Shown piece by piece: positions 49,134-58,394 of a stretch of DNA of 64,000 bases. This DNA comes from Rhizobium sp. BT04 (GTDB lineage: Bacteria; Pseudomonadota; Alphaproteobacteria; Rhizobiales; Rhizobiaceae), in NCBI RefSeq assembly GCF_030053135.1, contig NZ_CP125650.1, forward strand, positions 62,001 through 126,000, read 5' to 3'. Position 1 is the first letter of the stretch. Each line of letters opens with the position of its first letter. The notes under the pieces were generated by a model that ran no database searches, was not told the DNA's origin, and worked only from the letters and a program-made list of their open reading frames with translations. Made by a program: the position numbers and the translations under genes.

Positions 49134-49928
49134 GAGCCCGATTCAAAAGTTCATTCGTATATCCTATCTTGCGATGCGCCTTGTGAGCATTCTGATTGAA
49201 GCGATTTGCGCCCATGCGGTTGCGCTTTCGATCGATTTCTCCCAATCCTTGGCGAGACGGCGGCAGCGTCCAAGCCAGGCGAAAGTTCTTTCCACCACCC
49301 ATCTCTTGGGCAGGACGACGAAGCCCTTGGCGTGATCCGAACGCTTGACCATTTCGATCGTCCAGTCACCATGGCCGCACATTGCTCGCCTCAACTTGGC
49401 TCCGGCGTAGCCACCATCGGCGAAGATGTGGCGCAGCCACGGAAAACGGCGGCGGATCGCCTTGAGGACATGGGGTGCGCCGTCGCTACGCTTTGGCTGT
49501 CGATAATCCCTGCCGTCGGTTGCGCCTCCCGTCCCTCGATTTCCCGCGCCGCCATCACCAGAAGCTGGTTGATGCTCTGCCACAGTCCGATCGCGCGCCA
49601 AGCATAAAAATAACCGCGCACTGTCGAAACCGGCGGAAAATCGCCCGGCAGCATGCGCCATTGGCAGCCGCTCGAGGCGATATAGAGGATCGCCTCCACG
49701 ACCGAGCGCATATTCGTCGTCCGACGCCGCCCGCCACGACGCGCTGGCGGGATCAGCGGTTTGATCAACGCCCATTCCCGGTCCTTCAAATCACTTGGAA
49801 AACGAAGCACGTCTCGGTTATGCTCACGGCGAGCGATAGCAGTCCAGCTCATCGAAACCCCATTTGATTTAGCACCAATAGGGAATCACAACTGACTGTT
49901 ATCGCTCAACTTCTTTTAAATCGGGCTC
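49134..49928 (-). mobile_element. IS5-family element, internally deleted
   Basis: Inverted ends read GAGCCCGATTCAAAAG (49134) and, reversed at the other end, GAGCCCGATTTAAAAG (up to 49928). The transposase has lost part of its catalytic domain. It sits inside the IS3 remnant. Confidence 0.8.
49164..49852 (-). pseudogene. IS5-family transposase, deleted and frameshifted
   Basis: The N-terminal piece starts at 49852 (DLKDREWALIKPLIPPARRG, SGCQWRMLPGDFPPVSTVRG, then IIDSQSVATA). The remainder continues in another frame (LKAIRRRFPWLRHIFADGGY, then KRWVVERTFAWLGRCRRLAK). Roughly 40 residues that normally follow DSQSV are missing. Confidence 0.8.
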
Positions 49929-50130
49929 TTAGGCAATTTCGGCGGAGGACGGATTATCAAATATACCGGGCATTACCACTTGGTGTATTCTGCGTGCTTC
50001 GCGGTTATACGAGCCCTATTTGTTGTATCAATACTTATGCCATCGGATACGACCGAGTCTAATACCGGAGAAAAGATCGCTTAACCGCCCGAATCATTTC
50101 AAAAAATATTACAGATAGTGGAGGAAGCCC
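49929..50130. other. Upstream region of the radical SAM gene
   Basis: AT-rich spacer. No -24/-12 or FNR-type box was found. GGAGGAAGCCC precedes the GTG start. Confidence 0.35.
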
Positions 50131-51746
50131 GTGGGCTTACGTGTAATCGCGTGTTCTGCTCCCCAGTTTTCTCACGGCGAGGCGGGCGAAATGGCATTAT
50201 CAAGCGCCGATCCGGCAAGCCTCTACAATGCCTGCAGATATGCTGCGTCACTGGCATCCAAGGCGGAAGGTGCATGGGGCGAAAGCAATTGGCGCGGCAC
50301 CAGGAGTGACAGGCGACAATCAACGCTTCTGCTATCTGACAGGGACGATGTGCAGCGAAGGCTAACGCCGCTATTAGTCCGGGTCCGGCCCAATTTAGTT
50401 CTCATAGGAGCGATGTCGATATGCTTCCGTGGTGCGATTGAGACAGCGAAATACATCAGAGAGTTTCTAGGCGATGACGTTTGTATCGTTCTTGGCGGTC
50501 GCCACGCCACCGAAACAATATATCGGGATGACGAAAATCGTGTAAGACATCATCTAGCGTCCCCTCTGCGGCTAATTGCTGACGGAAAAGTTTCCAGCTG
50601 TTTCGACATCGCGCTCTCCGGAGATGGTGAACACTTTATCGCGGAAATTGGGTGCGTCGTAGCTTCCTTGGAAGCAAGAGGTTTTTCGCCAAGGGAGGCG
50701 AAATTCTCATTGGGCCACCTGACGACCACCCCGGGGCACTGGATCGCCGGCACAATCATGGACGATCAGGTCCACACTGTGTGCTCTTCGGGCATGCCGC
50801 TCGATTATAATGGGATGCCATCCCCAGCCGAAATGTTCGGAGTTACAACTAGCTTTGACGTGTTTGGTGGCGCGCCTACCGCGCACGTCTTCAGCGACAT
50901 CGGGCGTGGATGTATCTATGATTGTATCTTCTGCAGTGAGAGGATCAGCGTTGGCGGGCCTCCTCGACAGTTCAAGATAAGCCCCCACCGGTTATGCGGC
51001 CAACTCGCAGCAGCCCGCCGCGTAGTCAAGGCAGATTACGGCGAAAACTTTCCTGTCTCGGCGTTCATTGAAGACTCAACTCTTCTTGGATGGAATTCGG
51101 CCCTCGTAGCCCAGTTTGAAAAGGTATTCGACCCACTCGAAAATCCTGTGCGGCTTGGCGGACAAGCGACCATTGACCAAATTGTCAATAACCCAGCCCT
51201 TGCACGAAGACTAGGCCGCATGGGCCTGGATATCTTTTCATCGGGGTCGAGACACCGCGCCCAGAACTTGTTGGAGGTCTTCACAAGAACATCGCCACCA
51301 AGAAGGGTTCGTGGATGGAACGCGCGGACAAAGCAGTTGAGATCTTGTCCGAAGCCGGAATCAAGGTTGGGGTATCCCTCCTATTTGGTATGGGCGAGGG
51401 AGCTGCTGAAAGGCAGCAATTGTTTTCGGCCTTAGAATGCTGGCGGAAAACGGGCTCTCTGATCACAATCAGCATGAACTGGGCCGTCCAACACCCTTTG
51501 AGAAACACGGTTCAGGGGAATGAATATACCTATTTGGATTGGGCGGTGTCGCCCGGTCCCATGCTGTCGTTGTTAAGGAATTTTGGCGAATCCTCTGAGA
51601 TCTATCCAATTGCCGGCGGTACAAGCCCAGACGAAGCCTCCGTAAAGGATATTCTCCAAGCCACCAAGGAGATCATGGCTATGCCGCCTGCACACCCAAT
51701 GCAAAAGCAAGAAGCGGATCATGTCCCAGGACGTGGTGTAGCTTAG
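50131..51746 (+). pseudogene. B12-binding radical SAM protein with one frameshift
   Basis: The GTG start at 50131 has GGAGGAAGCCC in front. Residues 80-130 form a cobalamin-binding-like Rossmann region (RPNLVLIGAMSICFRG, VCIVLGGRHATE). The radical SAM cluster motif is GCIYDCIFCSE, a C-x3-C-x2-C. Near 51229-51240 one base is missing: the frame MGLDIF must shift to LFIGVETPRPELVGGLHKN, after which the protein continues well to AGIKVGVSLLFGMGEGAAER and ends at 51746. The final codons and stop come from an IS256 terminus at 51733, so almost the whole C-terminus survives. The substrate is unknown. The nearby peptide and RRE-like genes make peptide modification one possibility. Confidence 0.7.
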
Positions 51747-53037
51747 ACGACCACGGCTCATCCCAGCCGGATGAGTGTCAGCTTGCTGCTGGCAGGCTGA
51801 TGAGGGGATCATCGCTCATTGTGGCGATTGTCTCAAGTGTCATGTAGCGGGATCGCTGGACGGCCCATTCATCGTTCTGTTCGAGCAGCAGCGCACCGAC
51901 CAGGCGCACGATGGCGTCGTCGTTGGGGAAGATGCCGACGACCTCTGTCCGCCGCTTGATCTCGCCGTTCAATCGCTCAATCGGGTTGGTCGAGTGAAGT
52001 TTGGCCCAATGCTGCTTGGGACATGTAGGCGAGCACGTCTTGCTCGGCGCTGTCCATAAGACTGGTGAGCTTCGGTACCTTTGGCCTGATCTGGTCGGCG
52101 ACGTTGCGCCACTGAGTGCTTGCCGCCTCCGGCGTGTCCTGAGCGAAGGCCGTGGCAATGAAGGCGGAGAAAACTCGGCGTCCGCTCTTTCCAGCATGGG
52201 CCAAGGCATTGCGCATGAAGTGGACCCTGCAGCGCTGCCAGGTGGCGGAGAGCACCTTCGATACTGCGGCCTTGATGCCCTCATGCGCATCGGAGACAAC
52301 GAGCTTCACGCCACGCAGACCCCGCCTGGTCAGCTTTCGAAGAAACTCCGTCCAGGTCGCCTCGGCCTCGGACGTGCCGAGCACCTCGCGTCGACCGTCG
52401 GTGTTGACGCCGACGGCGATGATTACGGCGACGGAGACAATACGACCACCGCGCCGAACCTTGAGGGAGGTCGCATCGATCCACAGGTAGGGCCATTCTC
52501 CTTCGATGGGCCTGTCGAGGAAGACCTTCACCTTCTCATCGATTTCTTCGCACAGCCGGGATACCTGGCTTTTGGAGATGCCGCTCATGCCCATGGCCTT
52601 GACGAGGTCATCGACGGATCGGGTCGAAACGCCATGGATATAGGCTTCTTCGATGACCGCCGTCAGGGCCTTCTCGGCCATCCGGCGTGGTTCGAGAAAG
52701 CTCGGGAAATAGCTGCCTGTGCGAAGCTTGGGAATGCGCAGCTCGACGGTGCCCGCCCGTGTCTCCCAATCCCGGTCGCGATAGCCGTTACGCTGGGCCA
52801 GTCGGAAGCCATTCTTCTCGCCATAGCCCGCGCCGGTCTTCGTGCCGACCTCCAGCGCCATCAGCTTCTCGGCAGTAAAGCCGATCATCTCGCGCAGCAA
52901 ATCGGCATCGGCGCTCTTCTCAACGAGTGAGCGCAGGTTCATCATGTCGTCGGTCATCGGTGGTGTCCCTCAGGTTGGCTCTAAGCAACCCGACCCTACC
53001 GGAAATCACCGATGGCTAGGAAATCCAGCTACACCAC
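51733..53037 (-). mobile_element. IS256-family element
   Basis: The ends GTGGTGTAGCT (51733) and AGCTACACCAC (53027-53037) are inverted. The single transposase gene is frameshifted. No clear target duplication is seen, so the flanks may have been rearranged. Confidence 0.75.
51778..52957 (-). pseudogene. IS256/Mutator transposase, frameshifted
   Basis: Open from 52957: [23 protein letters not shown] region, [20 protein letters not shown] with the first Asp, [20 protein letters not shown] with the second, and [16 protein letters not shown]. At about 52010 the frame shifts by one base, after which [20 protein letters not shown] and IKRRTEVVGIFPNDDAIVRL complete the protein at 51778. Confidence 0.85.
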
Positions 53038-53115
53038 TTCTTGGAACAAGAATAACGCATCCAAATATTGTGGAAGCGCTTTAACCGAAAGTATTATCCG
53101 AAATCGAGGCGGAAC

Positions 53116-53256
53116 ATGTCTAGACAAATCGTTTTCGTGCGCGAAAAATACCCTTCTGAATTCCGCACTATGATCGTGCCGAATGAAGTGCCGTACTACA
53201 CAGAAAAGGGCTTTGAGGTATTCGTCGAGCTTGGTATCGGCGAAAAAATTGGCTTT
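53116..53256 (+). pseudogene. Alanine dehydrogenase / transhydrogenase-alpha-like N-terminal fragment
   Basis: ATG 53116 begins MSRQIVFVREKYPSEFRTMI and reaches GFEVFVELGIGEKIGF, the first 47 residues of the AlaDH/PNT N-terminal domain. It is then cut by an IS630-like piece. It follows the radical SAM gene on the same strand with only the IS256 element between, so the two may once have been one operon. Confidence 0.55.
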
Positions 53257-53382
53257 GCGGAACCAGCCGGATGTCCTAAAGCGCCGGCGTGTCTGGTTCG
53301 ACGGCCAACTGATCTCGATCCAGAACAGCTGATCTTCATCGACGAAAGTGTGCTGCAGAGGCACGGAAGGAGTTCAGTATGA
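53257..53382 (+). pseudogene. IS630-family transposase fragment
   Basis: A short stretch (LKRRRVWFDGQ in one frame, DLDPEQLIFIDES in the next) matches the region around the first catalytic Asp of IS630 transposases. No ends were identified. Confidence 0.5.
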
Positions 53383-53487
53383 GCTAACCCCGTAACGTGA
53401 AGCTGCGTGAATGATGGAGGATGGCCCTCCGGGATCGGCTTTCAGGAGCGGGTCTCAAACCAGTCCGAACTGCTGCGATAAAGAGCC

Positions 53488-53775
53488 GTGGTGGCTGGGG
53501 CTTACTTTCCGCCGCCGGTGCGCGTCGTCTCCATTCCAAAGAAGACCGGAGGCGAAAGGGTTTTGGGTGTGCCGACGGTCAGTGATCGGATCGCGCAGAT
53601 GGTGGTCAAGCAGATGATTGAGCCGGATTTAGGGCCGCTCTTCTTGCGAGACTCCTATGGCTACAGGCCGATGAAGTCGGCTTTGGATGCCGTTGGGGTA
53701 ACGCGTCAGCGGTGCTGGAAGTACGATTGGGTTCTGGAATTCGACATCAAAGGGCTGTTCGACAATCTTCCGCAT
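53488..53775 (+). pseudogene. Group II intron reverse transcriptase fragment
   Basis: Reads AYFPPPVRVVSIPKKTGGER, VLGVPTVSDRIAQMVVKQMI, DSYGYRPMKSALDAVGVTRQ and YDWVLEFDIKGLFDNLPHD, covering RT motifs 0-3 including the first active-site Asp. It breaks off before the YADD box. The intron 5' part upstream is also incomplete. Confidence 0.8.
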
Positions 53776-53921
53776 GATCTCTTTCATCGAAACCCCATTT
53801 TGTCGTCGAACGCTCGTTGCGTGATCGCCCTTGATGAGAAACCCTTTTAGCCAGTTCCAACGCCGCGGCCGGACATGGGGCAACCATTGCCCGATTGACC
53901 CCAGTCTCCAACTTAAGTGGC

Positions 53922-54194
53922 TCAGCTCTCTTCAATGAGGCCACAGCTAGCAAGGGCAGAGACGAAATCGTGAACGTCGCATTTGGTGACGTCATACCGT
54001 TCTGATTTAAGCTCGCTCAGTATCCTTGGTAGTGTATACTCGCCGTCCAGTTTCGAAACCAAACCGGCGACCCAAGGCGGAGGAGATTGGATGATCTTTC
54101 TTGATTTCTGGGATTCCTTCCCGATCCAGATACTCCCGTCGTCGGCTACAAACACCTGATGAGAACGCTTTAATAACGGCTTAAAGTAGTGCAC
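53922..54194 (-). CDS. RiPP-recognition-element-like (TOMM-type) protein, possibly truncated
   Basis: 90 residues from GTG 54194, which has GAGG upstream and overlaps the end of the peptide gene before it. The pattern HQVFVADDGSIWIG, then a PPPWVAGLVSKLDGEYTLPR helix and a final DVHDFVSALASCGLIEES matches, by eye, the N-terminal 85 residues of the E1/ThiF-like leader-binding proteins of azole-type RiPP pathways, which have a PqqD-like winged helix. The catalytic ThiF domain does not follow; IS debris begins at 53921. It could be a stand-alone RRE or the stump of a longer gene. The family is my inference and needs a profile search. Confidence 0.5.
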   Translation of the reverse strand: MHYFKPLLKRSHQVFVADDGSIWIGKESQKSRKIIQSPPPWVAGLVSKLDGEYTLPRILSELKSERYDVTKCDVHDFVSALASCGLIEES

Positions 54195-54336
54195 GAGCGA
54201 CCTCACTCGGTACGAGGGGCGACATCGCACCTGAATTTGCAGCCGGGACAGACACACGTCGCCCTTGTTGCAGTTTGACGTCTTCTTCGCCAATGGCAGA
54301 ACCGCGGTGGACGGTCCGAAACATAACGCCGTTCAT
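54181..54336 (-). CDS. Small peptide gene (51 residues), candidate RiPP precursor
   Basis: ATG 54336 is preceded by AGGAGGAAAAGAGC, one of the strongest ribosome-binding sites in the window. The peptide reads MNGVMFRTVHRGSAIGEEDV, with a C-terminal part rich in S, A, P and V (VPAANSGAMSPLVPSEVARA). It has no cysteines, so a lanthipeptide or azole made from Cys is unlikely; serines remain. Its last four codons overlap the start of the RRE-like gene, implying coupled translation. Too short for standard gene callers. The function is unproven. Confidence 0.45.
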   Translation of the reverse strand: MNGVMFRTVHRGSAIGEEDVKLQQGRRVSVPAANSGAMSPLVPSEVARALL

Positions 54337-54660
54337 GCTCTTTTCCTCCTCTTCGAGCCTTTCATTTGGCCCAACCCTCGCTGGCGATTTTCCAGCTTGT
54401 CAAGAAGTATAAGGCGGCTTCGGGAGGCCCATACGGTCGTATGAAGCCCCACTTCACCATTACGGTCGACTCGGCGCCCATTGCTGATAAACAAAACTCC
54501 AATCTCTCGGCATGTGGTAGATCCAAAAATCGTGCCAGCTGCAAAAAGAGCCTAGGAAAAGTTTTCCTATTTGCTCGGAGCCTAAATGCAACTGCATCAA
54601 CAGCGCCCGAACAATATCGCGTCGCGTTTCAACAAATCGGCAGCGCCGCATGCGCGCCAA
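54337..54660. other. Region upstream of the peptide gene
   Basis: A minus-strand frame of 60 codons ends at 54362, 25 bases before the peptide ATG. Its only start is TTG 54544 and it has no familiar motif. A sequence like a -24/-12 promoter (TGGCACGATTTTTGG, minus strand, 54523-54537) lies here but lacks the usual GC at -12 and has no NifA site nearby. Confidence 0.35.
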
Positions 54661-55080
54661 TCAACCGCAGACGAGGGAGAAAACTCCGAGCAGCTCCGGC
54701 AGTGTTCTGGTAAGCGCGTCGCCGTTTTCCGCAAAGCGGCGCACAACGGCAGCGCCTATGCAGTCCGCCCCGCCATGACAAGCGCAATTCGCGCGGTGGA
54801 GTGCTCGGCAGGAGGGAAGAGTTCGGCTCGTGGCGTCCCGGGCATGGCGGGTGCGCCTACCCCGGTTATTAAACGATCTCCAGCCACCGTCGACGGTCAC
54901 CACAGACCCGGTGACGCTTGCGCGCTGGCGAGAAAGCGCACCGCTCGGGCAATTTCGTCTGGACGCGCCACGCGACCCATTGGCACCCGGCTGCGCACCG
55001 CGGTGAGGTCTATCTTGCCCGCGCGTTCAAGTTCCGAAACCATCGGCATGCGCACGTAAAAGTTCCCTGACCAACGTTGA
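54661..55080 (-). pseudogene. Decayed short-chain dehydrogenase (possibly tandem SDR)
   Basis: From about 55050 the minus strand reads VRMPMVSELERAGKIDLTAV, RSRVPMGRVARPDEIARAVR and FLASAQAS. After a frameshift comes VTVDGGW, the C-terminus of a classical SDR. Downstream, ADCIGAAVVRRFAENGD looks like the NAD-binding start of another SDR domain, as in two-domain SDR fusions on symbiotic plasmids (NGR234 y4vI-type, from memory). The N-terminal part of the first domain is missing. Confidence 0.6.
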
Positions 55081-55106
55081 CGATCTCGAGGCTGAATCCT
55101 GATCGA

Positions 55107-55697
55107 TCAAGTCTCACTTTCATCCTCTTGAAGGAATGCAGTCTTCCTAAATGCGTAGACGGGGTCATCGGGACATGATGCTCCGATCGGCTGCCGGTGG
55201 CCGAACTGCTCAGTCTCGGATGCCGCGGCCAAGATCTGCTCCTCGACTAGATCATAGACCACCGTCCGTTCGGCAATTCTCCAATCCCCTCCCTTTTTCA
55301 GGAACAGATCGCAATAGCGGCCGCAGATCAGGGCCTGACTTAGCGTTCCGGCCTTGTCCGGTGCGCGTTGCAGTGCGGCGAAGTAACTTTCGACGGCGGC
55401 TTTTTCCGGGCTGCTGAACTCAATCAGAATGTTCGTGATTTGATGGATGTTGCGCGGTCCCGTCTTGAAGACACCAAGGGCGAACTCGATGAAGCCCTCG
55501 GCCGAACCGGGATAGGTCCCGTGATTGTCACGTGCATCGGGCCAGTAGGAACTGCGCAGCGCCCTTTCATCGGCGCGGTCTATCCCGCGGCAATACCGAT
55601 AGAGGCAGTCGCGGAGCGCCTCGCGGTCGAGCAATTCGGTAATTTTTTTTTGTGTTTCATCGCTTGTCGCACATCTGATATCGGGGCGCTTACCCAT
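55107..55697 (-). CDS. SnoaL-like (NTF2-fold) protein
   Basis: 196 residues from ATG 55697 ([20 protein letters not shown]); the frame is open to 55799, but the added residues do not look like the family. Typical SnoaL_4 features: [20 protein letters not shown], then [40 protein letters not shown] and [19 protein letters not shown]. The Tyr/Asp/His pattern is that of small dehydratase- or hydroxylase-like enzymes acting on aromatic or terpenoid substrates. It lies downstream of the P450 and ferredoxin genes on the same strand and probably joins their pathway. A decayed copy is at 8.9-9.4 kb. Confidence 0.75.
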   Translation of the reverse strand: MGKRPDIRCATSDETQKKITELLDREALRDCLYRYCRGIDRADERALRSSYWPDARDNHGTYPGSAEGFIEFALGVFKTGPRNIHQITNILIEFSSPEKAAVESYFAALQRAPDKAGTLSQALICGRYCDLFLKKGGDWRIAERTVVYDLVEEQILAAASETEQFGHRQPIGASCPDDPVYAFRKTAFLQEDESET

Positions 55698-55864
55698 CCA
55701 GTGACGCAGCCAGCTTTCAACTGCTCGGCTGACGTAAGGAAAAACCCTCCCTCTGCTTAGGCATGCATGTAAACAACTGCCCTTAGAAGTAGACACCAAT
55801 GGGAGAGCTGCGGGTAAGGTGTTTGGACAGCGACGGCGCCGTCATGCACCAGTTGCGTTGCGTT

Positions 55865-56119
55865 TCAACCCCCACAATGTTGGTTGAACAAAAGGCGATC
55901 GAGCAACGCATCCGAAACGCAATCTATCTCCAGCGCACGTTCAGGGCAGGATCGAGCGCCTCGCGACGCGAACAGTTCGTCCCTCTCCTCGACATCGATT
56001 GCACCGGGCAGTATGTATCCCTCGTCGTCAAGATTGAATATTTCGGGCGCTTGGGCCCAGCATCTTGCATGACCTTGGCATTTGGAAGTGTGCACTATGA
56101 CGCGCATACGGTACTCCAT
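55865..56119 (-). CDS. [3Fe-4S] ferredoxin for the adjacent P450
   Basis: 84 residues. ATG 56119 has GAGGAGGAAAGAC just before it. Cluster ligands are CQGHARC (a C-x2-H-x2-C arrangement, as in P450-dedicated 3Fe-4S or 4Fe-4S ferredoxins) and the distal CPERALEI. The start codon lies 20 bases after the P450 stop, so the two are cotranscribed; it should pass electrons to that P450. Confidence 0.85.
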   Translation of the reverse strand: MEYRMRVIVHTSKCQGHARCWAQAPEIFNLDDEGYILPGAIDVEERDELFASRGARSCPERALEIDCVSDALLDRLLFNQHCGG

Positions 56120-56139
56120 GTCTTTCCTCCTCTCAATTA

Positions 56140-57357
56140 TCAGGACCAGTCCAGGATCAGATTCTCCATTCCAAACACGTGGCCCCCATAGGTGATGGGC
56201 GCCGTACCATCCTTGATACGGAAGTCAGGGATGCGCGACAGCCACTCCTCCAGGCCGATGATGATCTCTCGCCGGGCAAGGTGTGATCCAAGACAGCGAT
56301 GGGGACCGTACGCAAAAGCGGTGTGGCGATTGTCTTCTCGTGCCAAATCGATCGTGTTCGGATTTTCGAATTCCACCGGATCACGATTGGCAATCATCGT
56401 GGCGCAGGAAATGTAGTCACCCTTACGGATCGGCGCGCCTTCGAAATTGATATCTTTCGTCGCCACACGGATCATCTGCACGGTCGAATAGGCGCGAAGC
56501 AGTTCTTCGGCTGCGAGCACAATTCGATCCGGTTTGCTCCGCAGCAATTCCTGTTCTGTCGGATTGCGCGCGAGATAGGCCAGGTCAAAGCCGATCGCCG
56601 TTGCCACGGTGTCCAGTCCCGCGACGAATAGAAGCACGCCTATTCCATGGATTTCCTGGTCTCTCAACAGGCGGCCGTCGACCTTTGCCTGCACGACGAA
56701 GGTCATGAAATCGTCGGCCGGTTCTTTGCGGCGCATCGCTGCAAGTTCATCGATGAACGCCAAAATTGTTCGGGCGGCTGCGGTTCGTCTGATGCCGTCG
56801 CCGTGGAGCAGGTCCTTCCCCCAGCCCACGAATGTATTGAGGCGCTCATCGGATAAGCCGAGCAAACGGAGGAAGATACTAACCGCAAAAGGAAAGGCGA
56901 AGTCCGTCAAGATGTCGCAGCTTGTGCTCGACGCGGAAATCTTGGAAATCAACGCAATCGCCCGATCACGGACCGCCGGTTCAAGCTCCATTATCCGCCT
57001 GGGCGAAAGCAGCGGATTGAGAAGTGAGCGAAACACGCTGTGAGCCGGGGGGTCGAGTTCAAGCGGGATCAGCGGCCAGTTTTCGCCAAGCGCCGAGGCG
57101 AAAAGGCTCCGATGGCTGGAAAAGGTTCCGGTGTCCTGCAGCAATTTGCGTTGGTCCTGAGCGCGAACGATGACCCAGGTACCTCGGCCATCGCGCGTAT
57201 TGCAGGGAGAATAAAAGATTCTCGGTCCATTATGGAGGCAAGCGACAGCTGCGTGCGGATCCCCATTTGGCATGCGCTCCATGCCGGGCGACGTGAACAG
57301 GCTGAAGTCCTTCACCATTTCGGGAGGGACATGTTCTGGAACCCTAATGGTAGCCAC
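56140..57357 (-). CDS. Cytochrome P450 (CYP127-like)
   Basis: 405 residues from GTG 57357, chosen because AGGAG lies 9 bases upstream; the frame is open much further but the added part is arginine-rich and unlike P450. Landmarks: I-helix GIGVLLFVAGLDTVATAIGF (GLDT in place of AGxxT), ExxR in AAEELLRAYSTV, and the heme loop FAYGPHRCLGSHLARREI with the Cys ligand. The N-terminal VPPEMVKDFSLFTSPGME recalls CYP127A1 (NGR234 y4vG, from memory). No gibberellin-operon partners (CYP112, CYP114, CPS, KS) are present. Preceded by a NifA-type site and a -24/-12 element, so probably expressed in bacteroids. Substrate unknown. Confidence 0.88.
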   Translation of the reverse strand: MATIRVPEHVPPEMVKDFSLFTSPGMERMPNGDPHAAVACLHNGPRIFYSPCNTRDGRGTWVIVRAQDQRKLLQDTGTFSSHRSLFASALGENWPLIPLELDPPAHSVFRSLLNPLLSPRRIMELEPAVRDRAIALISKISASSTSCDILTDFAFPFAVSIFLRLLGLSDERLNTFVGWGKDLLHGDGIRRTAAARTILAFIDELAAMRRKEPADDFMTFVVQAKVDGRLLRDQEIHGIGVLLFVAGLDTVATAIGFDLAYLARNPTEQELLRSKPDRIVLAAEELLRAYSTVQMIRVATKDINFEGAPIRKGDYISCATMIANRDPVEFENPNTIDLAREDNRHTAFAYGPHRCLGSHLARREIIIGLEEWLSRIPDFRIKDGTAPITYGGHVFGMENLILDWS

Positions 57358-57701
57358 TGCTTTTCTCCTGTCATCAAAGCCCCTTCGCCGAGAACGAATT
57401 CTCCTCGGAGAGGGAGCGAGCAAAATCGTTGAGCGCCAGATTTCCAATCTCAGCAGCGCGAGGCGCCAATGACATGCGATGCAGCGATCAGATCGCCGTG
57501 CGGCTCGAAATCCACGCTGCTTTGTTGGCCGAAGTCGAAATTTCTTGGATGCCTCGCCCGCCCTTCCGGTCGACATCGGATTTTCACGGGTACCTCTCTT
57601 CCGGTAAATGCGTTCTGAGCACAGATGCATTTTGATTTCCTCCGCTCCATGGCGGTCACCAAAGAAACCGGCCGACAGTCCTTGCCGCCCCGCAAGAAGA
57701 A
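57358..57701. other. Long leader before the P450 gene
   Basis: If transcription starts at the -24/-12 element, about 330 bases of leader precede the P450 GTG. The frame is open through it, but the encoded sequence is low-complexity and arginine-rich. No gene recognised. Confidence 0.4.
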
Positions 57702-57717
57702 CTTCAAAGTTCATGCC
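57702..57717 (-). promoter_or_regulatory. Sigma-54-like promoter of the P450 genes
   Basis: Minus-strand TGGCATGAACTTTGAAG: -24 TGGCAT and -12 TTGA, the same -12 variant as at nifH, with correct spacing. About 345 bases before the P450 start. Confidence 0.55.
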
Positions 57718-57807
57718 AATTTGATTGATTTGGCCGGAAAGAAATTTTTCAATTGCCTTTCAGCGCTTTGGCTCAAGGCAGAACTAAAGATTGGCTGATC
57801 AAGGCCG

Positions 57808-57823
57808 TGTCGCGTATCTAACA
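57808..57823 (-). promoter_or_regulatory. NifA upstream activator site of the P450 genes
   Basis: TGTCGCGTATCTAACA matches TGT-N10-ACA and lies 90 bases upstream of the -24 element, the same spacing as at nifH. Confidence 0.6.
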
Positions 57824-58252
57824 AAACCCGACATCAGGTGCCGGATGCCATCTATTCAGGTGCGACTTTTTTCCAGCCACCACAGCCGGGGGCCAGAGAC
57901 AGCGCGACGAGTAACGAATGTCCTGATGTACTGCGATGCAGTGGGATAGCTTGAGGGTGGGTAGCTTTGAATTGTGGCATCGAGCTAGCGGCGGAATTCC
58001 GGGAACAGCTCGAAGCGTGCTACTCCTTTGTCCTGAATGTCAGTTCTACCAGCCCGACGACACCACCCTAAGAGTCGGCGGCAATCTGCCGATTGGGTGT
58101 TGCCTGACAGCAATGGGTATGGTGGCCTACCGTCCGCCGAGACGGAAGGCGATGGCCGCAGAAAGCCCGCTCAAGCGGCGGGCCGAAAATGCCGTCCGAA
58201 ACAAATCCACAAACTGCCCTGCCTGGCACGGCAAGAGCGTGGGTACGGAGAT
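57824..58252. other. Spacer between P450 promoter and fnrN-like gene
   Basis: A 106-codon plus-strand frame (57936-58256) has no known motif apart from a CPEC pair and is probably not a gene. Confidence 0.35.
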
Positions 58253-58266
58253 TTGATCTGGATCAA
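58253..58266 (+). promoter_or_regulatory. Anaerobox (FNR/FixK site)
   Basis: TTGATCTGGATCAA, a perfect TTGAT-N4-ATCAA palindrome, 129 bases before the FnrN-like ATG. It implies low-oxygen control by FixK or FnrN, possibly autoregulation. Confidence 0.8.
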
Positions 58267-58394
58267 ATCGCAATCCCGATGAAATTGATAGCCATCAAAG
58301 ACGCGCTGGAAGAAATAGGGATAGCCGAAGTCGCAACGGCCGCGTGGTCGTCTCGGGCATGTCCGGCATAGGCGGTTTTCGAAGGGATCAGGAC

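Noticed and set aside
54523..54537. TGGCACGATTTTTGG on the minus strand as a sigma-54 promoter for the peptide gene
   Set aside because: The -12 GC is missing (TTGG), no TGT-N10-ACA site lies within 250 bases, and the leader would be about 175 bases. Kept only as a remark.
55107..57357. A gibberellin biosynthetic operon
   Set aside because: Only one P450, a ferredoxin, a SnoaL-like gene and a broken SDR are present. CYP112/114/117, CPS, KS and GGPS are absent, and the P450 looks CYP127-like.
56140..57714. A 524-residue P450 starting at 57714
   Set aside because: The extra N-terminal 119 residues are arginine-rich and unlike P450, and overlap the presumed promoter. GTG 57357 with AGGAG gives the usual length.
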